NCBI RefSeq assembly: GCF_016745255.1
Contig: NZ_JADOEQ010000006.1
Span: 124,001 to 188,000, forward strand
Reading direction: 5' to 3'
DNA length: 64,000 nucleotides
Origin: Enterococcus sp. BWR-S5
GTDB lineage: Bacteria > Bacillota > Bacilli > Lactobacillales > Enterococcaceae
Shown here: positions 28,136 to 36,810 of the stretch, piece after piece
Layout: each line of letters opens with the position of its first letter
Numbering within the stretch: the stretch's first letter is position 1
Translations under genes and position numbers: made by a program
Notes under the pieces: generated by a model
Seen by the model: only the letters and a program-made list of their open reading frames with translations
The model's database searches: none
What the model was told of the DNA's origin: nothing

Positions 28136-28180
28136 AGAACATTTCAGTTTGTAAATAAACAGACTGAAATGTTCTTTTTT
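28136..28180 (+). terminator. Terminator of rapZ-yvcK-whiA
   Basis: GAACATTTCAGTTTG pairs with CAGACTGAAATGTTC (one bulge), followed by TTTTTT. Confidence 0.85.
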
Positions 28181-28201
28181 GTTGCAGAAAGCTGTTTGAA
28201 A

Positions 28202-29068
28202 CTAACAGCTTAAATGCTTGAAGTAGCGGAAGGAATAGTTGAGAGAAAATGCTGATAGGAGAATGAAACTAATAACCTTTGTAAGCAGTGCAATCATTGG
28301 AAGCTCAATTCCGGCAAGCAGCATGATGCCCGTTTGGAGTATAACCATCAAACCAACTGCTGTACACAAAATGAGTGTTAGTGGTAAATAAATATACGCT
28401 TGTGGCTCTTCTTTTCTCAGCAAATACAGAACAATGAAAATAAAAGGACTGACGACACTCATATCTATAACATAAGTAATTTCTGTAGTATAGATATCTA
28501 TTTGCTCTAGGCTTTGTCCTGACAGCAAAGAAGAAAGGATGTCAGGCAGCCAAGCTGCAAATAAGGAGAGTCCTGCAATAAACAGAAGCAGTCGAACACC
28601 CCGCGTATTGGGATTCCACGCTTGTTTTTCAGCAAGCTGCTGTGAATGCAGTTGAATCAAGCAGCAAATAGAACCGAAGAAAGACGAACCAAAGCTGGCG
28701 ATGTAAATCAAATGCAGGGGATTGTAAACGACGCCAAAGCCTTGACTAAAAGAATAATAAAGCTGAACAGAGAGAAGCCCGGTTAATAAAAGTAATGATT
28801 TTTGACTGTTACTATGTCTATATTTGACTAAATGGAAGGCTAAAAAAATCAGGACAAAAAACATAGTGATATCTGTTCCGATAAGTATTGGCGCTTTGAA
28901 ATAGGAGTCATGGGCGTAAATGCCAGCTCCCCATAAAGTAATTGTTTTTCCATATTGATTGAGAACCTCATAAGAATGACTTGCGTCAAAGGATAAAATG
29001 CCGACAATTGCTGAAAGTAATCCTGTTAGGATTGATATTGTAGTAAGAGCTTCAATTTTCTTTTTCAT
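28202..29068 (-). CDS. Polytopic membrane protein of unknown function
   Basis: This protein of 288 residues has about eight hydrophobic segments spread over its whole length and no soluble domain. There is no recognisable transporter motif. It is the second gene of a minus-strand pair with the flavodoxin-domain gene (spacing about 45 bp), opposite a divergent TetR regulator whose likely operator lies in the shared promoter. AAAGGAGG gives a clear ribosome site. Regulated co-expression with a flavodoxin suggests a redox or stress link, but this is inference only. Confidence 0.7.
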   Translation of the reverse strand: MKKKIEALTTISILTGLLSAIVGILSFDASHSYEVLNQYGKTITLWGAGIYAHDSYFKAPILIGTDITMFFVLIFLAFHLVKYRHSNSQKSLLLLTGLLSVQLYYSFSQGFGVVYNPLHLIYIASFGSSFFGSICCLIQLHSQQLAEKQAWNPNTRGVRLLLFIAGLSLFAAWLPDILSSLLSGQSLEQIDIYTTEITYVIDMSVVSPFIFIVLYLLRKEEPQAYIYLPLTLILCTAVGLMVILQTGIMLLAGIELPMIALLTKVISFILLSAFSLNYSFRYFKHLSC

Positions 29069-29113
29069 TTGTTTCCTCCTTTATGTCAGATCTCTTTTTT
29101 CAGTTATTTGATT

Positions 29114-29614
29114 TTACTGGTTCATTAGAGAGAGAAGCTCATTCAAATTTTCTTCATGCACCTGCTGATGACTTGTTTTTAAGTTTAAGGAGAGCTGATT
29201 ATCGGAGAATATTTTCTTCAAAATCATCTTTTCAACTATGTTCATCTTATTTGTTAGACAAATACCACCAATAAATAACGTTGCCGATGCGTGTTGTCGC
29301 AGCTTGTCAGGAAAGACAGTACGGAGCTGTGTCTCTATTTTAGTCGGTTCCCATTGAATACCTGTATTGGCCAAAAATAGACGCTTTTCTTTGAGTCGGA
29401 CAGTATTTTCCTGTAGAAATCGAATGGCTGGTTTTCGTAAATTTCCTGCATAGGTCGGAGCTGCGAATAAAATCTGGTCATAATCAGATGATTGAATGGT
29501 CGAAAATTCTTTCATTTGTAAAAGCGTAGTTGAATGGTGTAATTGAGTACAAAGCCTATTCATTATTTCCAGTGTACCACCTCTTTTAGAATCATAAACA
29601 ATTAATGTGTTCAC
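29114..29614 (-). CDS. Flavodoxin-domain protein
   Basis: This protein of about 166 residues opens NTLIVYDSKRGGTLEIMNRL, the phosphate-binding loop of flavodoxins (variant Flavodoxin_5/HemG-like), with the second loop FAAPTYAGNLRKPAIRF. I chose the GTG at 29614 because AAAGGAGAG lies just before it; a longer frame from 29638 would place that ribosome site inside the coding sequence. HemG-type proteins oxidise protoporphyrinogen, but this is not evident here. It is the first gene of a TetR-linked pair with a membrane protein. Confidence 0.75.
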   Translation of the reverse strand: MNTLIVYDSKRGGTLEIMNRLCTQLHHSTTLLQMKEFSTIQSSDYDQILFAAPTYAGNLRKPAIRFLQENTVRLKEKRLFLANTGIQWEPTKIETQLRTVFPDKLRQHASATLFIGGICLTNKMNIVEKMILKKIFSDNQLSLNLKTSHQQVHEENLNELLSLMNQ

Positions 29615-29646
29615 TATTTTCTCTCCTTTTTTGAACAAAGTTTATT

Positions 29647-29665
29647 AAATGAACGATGTTCATTT
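29647..29665. promoter_or_regulatory. TetR-type operator between divergent genes
   Basis: AAATGAAC (29647-29654) and GTTCATTT (29658-29665) form a perfect 8-bp inverted repeat around three bases, in the short region between the flavodoxin operon and tetR. Confidence 0.7.
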
Positions 29666-29784
29666 TTATATAATAATAGCACAACAAAAAAAGAAGTAAA
29701 GAAAATAATGATTGAAAATAATGAATAGTTTTACTATAGTAGGAGATAAGATTGAAATGAACAGTGTTTATAAGGAGAAGAGAT

Positions 29785-30384
29785 ATGGACAGTAAAGTAA
29801 GAAAAGAACAAGAACGCAGAATGCTTGAGAATAAAATTGTTGATGCTGCTGTTGCAATTATTACCGAAGAAGGATTTAGTAAGCTTTCCATTCGAAAAAT
29901 TGCAACAAAAATTGGTTATGCACCGGGAACAATTTATAATTATTACAAGAATAAGGATGAAATATTGGATCATATTTACTATACTGTCTATTTGGAAACT
30001 GTAGAAAAAGTCAAAGCGACACTGGCAGTCAGTAAAAACTTGCCGGAAAACGAGCAGCTTAGAATGAGTAGTCTGATATTTATCTATACACTAACAAAAT
30101 ATCCCGAAAAATTTAAAGTTGTCATGCTGCGAACCAAGGAAGAGGATAGTCAAGAGGCACCGACTGGCGAAGATAAACAAGGAACGGATATTTTACAGAA
30201 AATGATTGCAGATGGAAAAGAAAAGGGCTTGTTTCCGGCGGCAACAGATACTTCTGCGGAATTATTACTGGTTGCGTTGATGGGGTTTGTATTCCATATT
30301 GTCAACAACGATATTTCTTTGGACGAGCAGGGCAAAGTAATGGCTGAGGCCTATGTGGATTTTCTGATTTCGGGGTTGAAATAG
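29785..30384 (+). CDS. TetR-family transcriptional regulator
   Basis: This protein of 199 residues has a TetR helix-turn-helix at the N-terminus (...EEGFSKLSIRKIATKIGYAPGTIYNYYKNKDEIL). The start at 29785 is chosen over 29764 because AAGGAG precedes it. It is divergent from the flavodoxin/membrane-protein pair and is the natural repressor of that operon through the palindrome at 29647. The ligand is unknown. Confidence 0.9.
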   Translation: MDSKVRKEQERRMLENKIVDAAVAIITEEGFSKLSIRKIATKIGYAPGTIYNYYKNKDEILDHIYYTVYLETVEKVKATLAVSKNLPENEQLRMSSLIFIYTLTKYPEKFKVVMLRTKEEDSQEAPTGEDKQGTDILQKMIADGKEKGLFPAATDTSAELLLVALMGFVFHIVNNDISLDEQGKVMAEAYVDFLISGLK

Positions 30385-30385
30385 C

Positions 30386-30435
30386 AAATAAGCGGAACAG
30401 CAATTATCTTATCATTGCTGTTCCGCTTATTTTTA
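30386..30435 (+). terminator. Terminator of tetR
   Basis: A perfect 19-bp stem (30386-30404 with 30414-30432) is followed by TTTTA. It also faces the convergent DsbA-like gene. Confidence 0.88.
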
Positions 30436-30464
30436 GTTGACTGAATGTCTCTAAATCAATGTAC

Positions 30465-30986
30465 TTACTTTTCGTTTAGAATGTCCAGAAGCTCTTCTCT
30501 TGAAATGTTTTCGTCAAAAATATGATCGTTAACAATTACAGTGGGAACAAACTTGATGTTTGCGGCTTCAGCTTCGGCAATTACCTGTTGAGCAATTGCA
30601 GTGTTATCCATTTTAGACAGCTCCAGATTATCCTCAGCAAATTGTCTTACTCCATCTAATGACAATTTACCCCAATCATTTTGTGTCGCATAGATTTGGC
30701 GAATATCCGTTAGCCCTTTTAATGGCAGCTCGTAGTTGATATGCTCATGCATGACATTTCCCGGCAATAGACTTTCCTTTTCCTTATCAAAGAGCTTGAT
30801 AATTCGTTGTACTTTTCCTTCGTTGACATAGTCCGTTAATAGGTCGTAGTATTCTTCAAACCACTGTTTACAAAATGGGCAACGTACATTCATGAACTCG
30901 TACATTTTAATTGGTGCTGAGTCCTCTCCGATAACAAGTCCGGTCATTGTTTTTGCAGGTAAAGCGTTAATAATTGAAATATCCAT
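30465..30986 (-). CDS. DsbA-family thioredoxin-like protein
   Basis: This protein of 173 residues has a thioredoxin fold with an inserted helical domain, like the DsbA/Thioredoxin_4 group. The active site is CPFC (Cys36 and Cys39) in MNVRCPFCKQWFEEYY, and the cis-Pro lies in KFVPTVIVND. There is no signal peptide, so it is probably cytosolic, unlike classical DsbA. The ribosome site is AAAAGGAG. It lies between two terminators and is monocistronic. The substrate is unknown. Confidence 0.83.
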   Translation of the reverse strand: MDISIINALPAKTMTGLVIGEDSAPIKMYEFMNVRCPFCKQWFEEYYDLLTDYVNEGKVQRIIKLFDKEKESLLPGNVMHEHINYELPLKGLTDIRQIYATQNDWGKLSLDGVRQFAEDNLELSKMDNTAIAQQVIAEAEAANIKFVPTVIVNDHIFDENISREELLDILNEK

Positions 30987-31090
30987 GGATTGATAGCTCC
31001 TTTTATGAATTCATTGATTTTGTATTATGTGAGAGTTTGCCGTCACATGCTCCTTATTAAGTGTAACGTCTTTTCTCGCAAATCCAAAGT

Positions 31091-31149
31091 AAAAAGAACC
31101 TCCTTTCAAAAGTCAGAGGGTAACCACTGACTTTTAAAGAAGGTTCTTT
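31091..31149 (-). terminator. Terminator of clpP
   Basis: A long stem pairs 31093-31116 with 31127-31149, with a T-run on the minus strand, just after the clpP stop. Confidence 0.85.
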
Positions 31150-31161
31150 GTCTAAGCATAA

Positions 31162-31755
31162 TTAGCTTAAAGAGCTGCTGTTTTCCATCACTTCATCGAT
31201 TAAGCCATAATCTTTTGCTTGTTGAGCAGTCATGAAGTTGTCACGGTCTGTATCCTTTTCAATCACTTCGATTGGTTGTCCGGTACGTTCAGCTAGAATT
31301 TTATTCAAGCGTTCACGTGTGTCCAGAATATGCTTCGCAGCAATCTCAATCTCTGTTGCTTGACCTTGGGCCCCGCCAAGAGGTTGGTGAATCATAATTT
31401 CTGCATTAGGGAGAGCAAAACGTTTGCCCTTTTGTCCTGCTGTCAGCAAGAAGCTTCCCATAGAAGCAGCCATCCCTAGAACGATTGTTTGAACATCTGC
31501 CTTAACAAAGTTCATTGTATCGAAAATAGCTAACCCAGCTGAAACACTTCCGCCTGGTGAGTTGATATACAGATAGATATCCTTTTCAGAATCCTGTGCA
31601 TCAAGGAATAACAACTGCGCAATTACTGAGTTTGCTACATTGTCATCAATCGGACCGCTCAGCATGATGATTCTATCCTTCAATAAACGAGAGTAAATAT
31701 CGTAGGCTCTTTCGCCACGAGATGATTGTTCAATAACTGTAGGTATTAAATTCAT
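31162..31755 (-). CDS. clpP: ATP-dependent Clp protease proteolytic subunit
   Basis: This protein of 197 residues is the serine peptidase that forms the proteolytic chamber for ClpC, ClpE and ClpX. The catalytic triad is intact: Ser98 in GMAASMGS, His123 in MIHQPLGG, Asp172 in KDTDRDNF. The N-terminus ([21 protein letters not shown]) is also typical. A CtsR operator overlaps its promoter. It is monocistronic. Confidence 0.97.
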   Translation of the reverse strand: MNLIPTVIEQSSRGERAYDIYSRLLKDRIIMLSGPIDDNVANSVIAQLLFLDAQDSEKDIYLYINSPGGSVSAGLAIFDTMNFVKADVQTIVLGMAASMGSFLLTAGQKGKRFALPNAEIMIHQPLGGAQGQATEIEIAAKHILDTRERLNKILAERTGQPIEVIEKDTDRDNFMTAQQAKDYGLIDEVMENSSSLS

Positions 31756-31827
31756 AGTTCATATCCTCCTATATAAAAAGCTTCGCAATGATATTTTAAC
31801 ATAATGCATCTTGTAATGCTTAAAAAA

Positions 31828-31857
31828 AGTATACTCTAAAGGTCAATAAAGGTCAAT
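31828..31857 (-). promoter_or_regulatory. CtsR operator overlapping the clpP promoter
   Basis: The direct heptad repeat GGTCAAT-AAA-GGTCAAT (31841-31857) fits the CtsR box GGTCAAA-NNN-GGTCAAA. On the minus strand the repeat supplies the -35 TTGACC (31851-31856), and TATACT (31828-31833) is a -10 at 17 bp. Repression of clpP by CtsR, relieved by heat stress, is expected. Confidence 0.88.
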
Positions 31858-31940
31858 GAAATTGCATTCGAGAAATTTTTCAGAATTTTTATAGAATTTC
31901 AATTTCTGATTATCAAACACTTTTTTCTAAAAGAAAAAAA

Positions 31941-31969
31941 TTGATAAATATTCGAATGAATAATATGGT
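31941..31969 (+). promoter_or_regulatory. Candidate promoter of the LXG cassette
   Basis: TTGATA (31941-31946), 17-bp spacer, TATGGT (31964-31969), 99 bp upstream of the first cassette gene. Very A+T-rich surroundings. Confidence 0.5.
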
Positions 31970-32067
31970 AAAATTTTTTATGGTAACATTTGGAAGCGCA
32001 TTTTCTAAAATTGTTTTTAAATGAAGACAGAATCGGAGTTATTTGGAAATAAAAGGAGGAAGTAATT

Positions 32068-32346
32068 GTGGGAGAGGTTTCTACAAATTCCAGTATTGCT
32101 GGGCGTTTGGCAACAGATATTTTTTCGTCAATGGACACATTAAATAGTAATTTGTCAGTAACAAAAGACAGTCAATCGACTGTAAATGGGAATACTAGCG
32201 CTCATGAAGCCATTGATGACCTAAGCTCTATGGTCCAAGCAGTTTGTTCAGCAATAGGGACAGATGCAAACAATTTGAAGAGCGTAGCAGCAGAGTTTGA
32301 AGCCGCTGATCTTTCTGTTCGTCAAATGATGAGTGGTCCTCTATGA
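32068..32346 (+). CDS. Small helical type VII secretion partner (TIGR04197/DUF3130-like)
   Basis: This protein of 92 residues starts at GTG with ribosome site AAGGAGGAAG. It is helical, Ser/Ala/Asp-rich, without cysteine clusters or membrane segment, and resembles WXG100-like proteins of the TIGR04197 family that precede LXG toxins. In streptococcal systems such Lap proteins bind the LXG domain and guide the toxin to the type VII secretion machine. Here it is the first gene of the cassette and overlaps the next by 4 bp. The family call rests on length, composition and position. Confidence 0.75.
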   Translation: MGEVSTNSSIAGRLATDIFSSMDTLNSNLSVTKDSQSTVNGNTSAHEAIDDLSSMVQAVCSAIGTDANNLKSVAAEFEAADLSVRQMMSGPL

Positions 32347-32717
32347 GTAATGAAAATAAGACAATTAATCAATGGGACGAGTTGTCTTTAGAAGAACGGA
32401 AAATTGAAAATGCAATGGACGAAGCGACAGAAATGAAACGAAAAATTGCCAGAATCGAAGATGAGTACGAAGAACTGTTTGCCCATACAACGCATTTAGC
32501 CGAGCGTTTGGATAAATTTTCAAAAAATGAAAGCGACCGATACTTATTTGAGGATATACAGTGGCAAATTCGACAAAAGCAAAAAGATGTTTTTCATTAT
32601 TTAGAGGATGAAAAAGATACATTGCAAAAAGAATTGAAAGAGTTGGAAGATAGAGACAACGAAATTTTTTATGAAAAGAAAAAAATGTTAGTAGAGGAGG
32701 AGTACGATGGGAACTGA
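32343..32717 (+). CDS. LXG-associated helical protein (DUF3958-like)
   Basis: This protein of 124 residues is almost all charged coiled coil (LSLEERKIENAMDEATEMKR... KDTLQKELKELEDRDNEIFY). It overlaps its neighbours by 4 bp and 11 bp. DUF3958 proteins occupy exactly this position, between a DUF3130-type protein and an LXG toxin, and act as a second targeting partner. Membership is inferred from layout and coiled-coil character. Confidence 0.7.
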   Translation: MSNENKTINQWDELSLEERKIENAMDEATEMKRKIARIEDEYEELFAHTTHLAERLDKFSKNESDRYLFEDIQWQIRQKQKDVFHYLEDEKDTLQKELKELEDRDNEIFYEKKKMLVEEEYDGN

Positions 32718-34050
32718 TGTCGATATGTATCTTGGGGCTTCTCAATCACAAGCGGGAAGTGCAGACAGGGCATGCCGAAGCTATCAGAGTGGTATAGAGA
32801 GTTTACAGGGGAGCATTAAGAATTTTGGTGCTGATCAATCATTAAAGGGAGATGCCTACAGGTCTGCAAAGACCTATTTCCAATCTGTTTATGAGCCGTT
32901 GCTACAAGGGTTGAAATTAGTAGCTGAAGCAACTGGAGAGTCTGTTAAAAAATTGCCGGAGAAATACATTTCTGAAGTAGACAGCTGCGATTTACGCTCA
33001 TCAGAGCTGGAGAACGAGATTGAGGAGTGGGATCAGCAAATTCAAAGGCTGAACGAACAGCTTCAATTTGTTAAGTCAGAGCTGCCTGTTTCAAGTGAAC
33101 GGGTTCAGCATATCAAGCTGATTAACAGCTTAATCAATGACTATACAGAAGTTAAGCGAAAGCTGGAAGAAAAGTTGGAAAAGCTCCTGTCTTTTAATGC
33201 CTCTTCTACAACTATATTTTCGGAGCTGGATGCTTTAAAAAGTGCTGTAAATCAAGGATTGGCACAGGTTAGCGGAGGGAAAGGCTGGAATACAGCAACA
33301 GGTCAGTTCTCAACAGACGGACTTGATATGAGTTGGGTGAGCAAAATAAATCAGGCAAATAAAGAAAGCTCAACTAGAAAGCTGGAAGAAATCATATCTC
33401 CTCCTTTTTCAACGGGAAAAGCATTGGACTTTTATGATTTAGCAAGTGAAAATCCTGATATGGAAATTACGCCTGATATACTTGCTTGGTTACAGGAATA
33501 CTCAGGAGATATCCAAGGATTGTTTGTTGACTTCAGCCTATCCGTACTTGAAGAGGGGCTAAAACAGCATGGCGATGATTGGGCAGTGTCTATAGGAACA
33601 CTATTTGGAACCGTATATAATAATGCACCTTATGGGTCATGGACCAGTGGGGTTAATCAGTCAATTACTGCCGGTGTCACGAGCACAGCACAAACTACCT
33701 TCAACTCTACCACCAATGCTTTAGGATCAACAGCTTCCGCAAGTGGAATAGGTATTGGAATTGGAACGTTGTTAGGCTTGGCGACAGGAGATTCATTTGG
33801 TCAGGCACTTGCAAGTTCAGCAGTGACAACAGGGATTTCTTTGGGAATTACTGCTCTTTTTGTCAGTAATCCGGTGGGATTGGCCGCTGTAGCAACAGCT
33901 ACAATAATATCCGTTGGTGTATCAGTCATCTACAATTACAACTTTTTAGGAATTAAAGATATTACTGAAGAAGTAGGTGGTTGGATTGATACTGGTTTGA
34001 GCAGTGTAGGCAATGCGCTAGGAAATACGTGGAATTCATTATGGAGTTGA
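32707..34050 (+). CDS. LXG-domain type VII secreted toxin with glycine-rich C-terminus
   Basis: This protein of 447 residues has an N-terminal LXG domain (about 1-200): the defining Leu-x-Gly is LKG at 46-48, followed by SAKTYFQSVYEPLLQGL and long helices. The C-terminal region (about 335-420) is rich in Gly, Ala and Ile with GIGIGIGTLLG and further hydrophobic stretches. It resembles a glycine zipper or membrane-inserting domain, not a nuclease or NADase. It is followed by three DUF443-like genes. In S. aureus the LXG-like toxin TspA depolarises membranes and is countered by DUF443 proteins (TsaI), which is the closest known parallel. Ribosome site GAGGAGGAG. Confidence 0.82.
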   Translation: MGTDVDMYLGASQSQAGSADRACRSYQSGIESLQGSIKNFGADQSLKGDAYRSAKTYFQSVYEPLLQGLKLVAEATGESVKKLPEKYISEVDSCDLRSSELENEIEEWDQQIQRLNEQLQFVKSELPVSSERVQHIKLINSLINDYTEVKRKLEEKLEKLLSFNASSTTIFSELDALKSAVNQGLAQVSGGKGWNTATGQFSTDGLDMSWVSKINQANKESSTRKLEEIISPPFSTGKALDFYDLASENPDMEITPDILAWLQEYSGDIQGLFVDFSLSVLEEGLKQHGDDWAVSIGTLFGTVYNNAPYGSWTSGVNQSITAGVTSTAQTTFNSTTNALGSTASASGIGIGIGTLLGLATGDSFGQALASSAVTTGISLGITALFVSNPVGLAAVATATIISVGVSVIYNYNFLGIKDITEEVGGWIDTGLSSVGNALGNTWNSLWS

Positions 34051-34059
34051 TAATATCCT

Positions 34060-34662
34060 ATGACAAGATATAAGAAAGTAGACGTAGGCAACAAAGCATA
34101 TACGATTGATTTAGATACAAATAAAATAACTTGGATAATTCCATGGCTAATTTGGTTACTTCCAAACCAAGTATATGTTGAATCAAGCAAGCAACCTATT
34201 GAAGAAAAAGAAAAAAAACCGAAAAAGGGAAGTATTATTTTAGGTAGCTCAGCTTTGGCCAGTGTTCTAATTAGAAATACAGATAAGAGCTTTGGAGAGA
34301 TTCCTAGCTTGGCTGCCTATCCATTATTAACTAGCTTCATAATTTTAGGTGTTTCTATAGGTATCTTTTGCTATAGATATTATTTCTTTAAAAAAGAAGA
34401 ACTGAGTGCTGGTGATTGGAAATCAAAAAGCAGCGATGCTTTGTTAATAAAGTTAAATCATAGACCTGCAAAGCTGATTATAAAAGTGTTGTTTGGCGTG
34501 TTTTTCATGAGTCTAATTTTATATTTCTTTGTGAGTATCTTCATCACAAAAGGCAATATTTTAGGTCTAGGTATTTATTGCTTCTTATTGCTGAACATAG
34601 TATTTAGAAATTATTATGAAGGCGTTCCAGTAAGTGCTGATTTTTCTATACTTAAAAAGTAG
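34060..34662 (+). CDS. Five-TM DUF443-like protein 1 (probable immunity)
   Basis: This protein of 200 residues begins YKKVDVGNKAYTIDLDTN followed by WIIPWLIWLLP. The second part is the first of about five membrane segments (others near residues 68-85, 90-115, 145-165 and 170-185). The layout matches the tandem five-transmembrane DUF443 family. It starts 9 bp after the LXG toxin stop, as expected for an immunity gene. Two paralogues follow. Confidence 0.72.
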   Translation: MTRYKKVDVGNKAYTIDLDTNKITWIIPWLIWLLPNQVYVESSKQPIEEKEKKPKKGSIILGSSALASVLIRNTDKSFGEIPSLAAYPLLTSFIILGVSIGIFCYRYYFFKKEELSAGDWKSKSSDALLIKLNHRPAKLIIKVLFGVFFMSLILYFFVSIFITKGNILGLGIYCFLLLNIVFRNYYEGVPVSADFSILKK

Positions 34663-34808
34663 CTGAATAATTTCGATGGGTTGTCTAGTTCTAGTAGATA
34701 ATAAAACCTAAAAAAATTGATGTGAGGGATATAGTGTACAGACATTATTAATCTTAGAATCTTAAGAAAGAATAATAAGATGATGAAACAGGTAAGGAGG
34801 ATAAAGTA

Positions 34809-35435
34809 ATTTTACAACAATCAGTTAATAAACGATATCGCTTGTTAACCTTGGACAACAAGAATTACTTACTCGATTCAGATACAAATAGACTTATTTG
34901 GTTGTTCCCATGGCTTATCTGGTTATTCGCATTTGCCGCATATGAAATTAAAAATACGGATATGTTACTAGCAGAAAAAAAGAGTTCAAAAAAAAGCAGT
35001 GAAGGAAAGCTGATTTTGATGGCATCAGTTTTTACAGCTGTTATGGTTCGATTGGTACCAGCTGAAATTTTTACAGGTAAACCTTTTCCAGGAAATGAAC
35101 TATTGCTAAGTATATTTATGATTGTATTATTTCTATATCTTCTGTTTTTGAGAAATCAATTATCCAAGAAAAATGAACATAAGGGGAAGATTGACAAGGC
35201 AGTAAAAATCAAACTGAATTTTTTTAAATTTTTAAAAGACAATATTAAGTTTATTCTAGTATTCGCATTGGGAATACTAATCAGTGTACTACTTTATGTA
35301 GAAACAATTTGGTTGTTTATAATCGGTGGAAATCCACTTTCCCTCTTCCTATTTTTGATAGTGTATATCTTTCTCCTGTTTGCTAATCAGACAATAAAAG
35401 CACCAGAGGTATACGAGGTGCTGATTGAAGAATGA
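34809..35435 (+). CDS. Five-TM DUF443-like protein 2, unusual start codon
   Basis: Alignment with the paralogues (KRYRLLTLDNKNYLLDSDTN against KRYKQLTYNGKSYLLDMDSN) shows that the protein should begin about eleven residues before the first standard start, a TTG at 34842. A perfect AAGGAGG (34794-34800) sits 8 bp before an in-frame ATT at 34809. Either ATT is used as a rare start, or an original ATG has mutated and translation begins at TTG without a ribosome site. The remainder has WLFPWLIWLF and five membrane segments, intact to the stop. Probable immunity or decoy paralogue. Confidence 0.62.
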   Translation: MLQQSVNKRYRLLTLDNKNYLLDSDTNRLIWLFPWLIWLFAFAAYEIKNTDMLLAEKKSSKKSSEGKLILMASVFTAVMVRLVPAEIFTGKPFPGNELLLSIFMIVLFLYLLFLRNQLSKKNEHKGKIDKAVKIKLNFFKFLKDNIKFILVFALGILISVLLYVETIWLFIIGGNPLSLFLFLIVYIFLLFANQTIKAPEVYEVLIEE

Positions 35436-35535
35436 AATTTCTCAAAAAAAAAGAATTTTGTAGGATTTACAAATGATGAAAGCATCGAAAGTATTTCTAC
35501 CTGTATGGAGTATGTTGACAGATTGGTGACGATAA

Positions 35536-36165
35536 ATGGAAATAACAAAAACAGAAAATAAGCGCTATAAGCAGTTGACGTATAATGGCAAGAGCTATCT
35601 GCTGGATATGGATAGTAACAAGCTAACATGGTTCTTCCCGTTTTTAGTCTGGTTTTTTCCAATCAAAGGATACCAAGATGCCACACTGCCGCTTGAGAAA
35701 ACGGAAAAGCCGAAAAAAGGTGGCGGTCTTATATTACTATCTTCTGTTTTATCAGGAATCATGATTAGAATGACAAATAGAGGGTTTGGAGATTTATCAG
35801 TATATGAGAATTATCAACAATTTTTTTTGCTCTTACTAAGCAGTTTAACGGGTGCTGTTTTTCTTGTTCGTTATATCTATCGTTATAAGAAAAGTCAGAT
35901 TCCACTAGGTGAAAAAATTTTTTATATCAAAATTCGTTTTGAAAAAGGTATTATTGGAAAAGTGATTTATGGATATAAGCTACTGGTCCTTACATTTCTT
36001 TCCTACGTAATTCTTGTTTTCTTGATTTATACTTTTTTTGATTCTTATCCAAACATAATTGTGGTTTTCCCAATTCTTCTCGTGGAGTACTTCATTTTGA
36101 TTATAAACACCACTATTCTACCTCCTGAGAAGGATTATGCAATTGAAATCTCACAAAAAAAATGA
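35536..36165 (+). CDS. Five-TM DUF443-like protein 3
   Basis: This protein of 209 residues is the third tandem paralogue: KRYKQLTYNGKSYLLDMDSN, then WFFPFLVWFFP as the first of about five membrane segments. It lies 100 bp after the second copy. Multiple DUF443 copies beside LXG toxins are also typical of S. aureus, where extra copies protect against variant toxins. A similar TTGACA...GAGGATATATG stretch occurs after this gene at about 36191-36211 but leads only to a 12-residue frame. Confidence 0.72.
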   Translation: MEITKTENKRYKQLTYNGKSYLLDMDSNKLTWFFPFLVWFFPIKGYQDATLPLEKTEKPKKGGGLILLSSVLSGIMIRMTNRGFGDLSVYENYQQFFLLLLSSLTGAVFLVRYIYRYKKSQIPLGEKIFYIKIRFEKGIIGKVIYGYKLLVLTFLSYVILVFLIYTFFDSYPNIIVVFPILLVEYFILIINTTILPPEKDYAIEISQKK

Positions 36166-36379
36166 AGGTTTATCAAGTATATGAATTACATTGACAAGTG
36201 GAGGATATATGCTAGAGGCTGTAAAATGGAGTAAGAGTCAGTTCTAAGAATACAACGAAAACCAACCAATAATTTTAGAAACATAAAAAAAGGTAAAAAC
36301 GCAAATGGAAGATACAAGTTACCTAGCTATATTTCCATAACTAAAAATCAAAAATTAAAATTAAAAGGAGAAAGAAGAT

Positions 36380-36691
36380 ATGTTAGCATTAGGAACAATT
36401 GTTTACTTAAAAGAAGGCAGACAAAAAATTATGATTATTAATAGAGGGCCAATTGTAGAGAAAGCCGACATTCAATTTTTATTTGATTATGCCGGGTGTA
36501 TTTATCCTATCGGAATGAATCCGGAGCAGGTCTTATATTTCAACGAAGAGAATATCGATCGCATCCTATTCGAAGGATACAAGGATGAGGATGAGCAGCG
36601 CTTTAGTGAGCTATACGAAGAGTCTGTTTCAAAACTGGGTGATAAAGTCAGAAAAGGAACAACCAATTTACGATTGAATAACGAGGCTTAA
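36380..36691 (+). CDS. DUF4176-like protein
   Basis: This protein of 103 residues begins MLALGTIVYLKEGRQKIMIINRG and contains YPIGMNPEQVLYFNEENIDRILFEGY, the pattern of DUF4176, a small soluble family found in type VII secretion loci of Firmicutes. The role is unknown. It has its own good ribosome site (AAAAGGAGAAAG) 215 bp after the last DUF443 gene. Its presence supports the type VII nature of the island. Confidence 0.75.
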   Translation: MLALGTIVYLKEGRQKIMIINRGPIVEKADIQFLFDYAGCIYPIGMNPEQVLYFNEENIDRILFEGYKDEDEQRFSELYEESVSKLGDKVRKGTTNLRLNNEA

Positions 36692-36810
36692 ACATAGAGT
36701 GACTGTTTGCAATTGATTTTTGATTGGGAGCAGTTGCTATTTTTTTTTATTTGGCTTTATAATTGTGGAGAGTTGAGCAGCACCAGTCGAATTCCTAAGG
36801 AGAGAGGGAT

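Noticed and set aside
36209-36247. 12-residue frame with a GAGGATAT ribosome-site-like stretch after the third DUF443 gene
   Set aside because: Too short to support as a gene; possibly the relic of a lost fourth copy, but no homology is visible.
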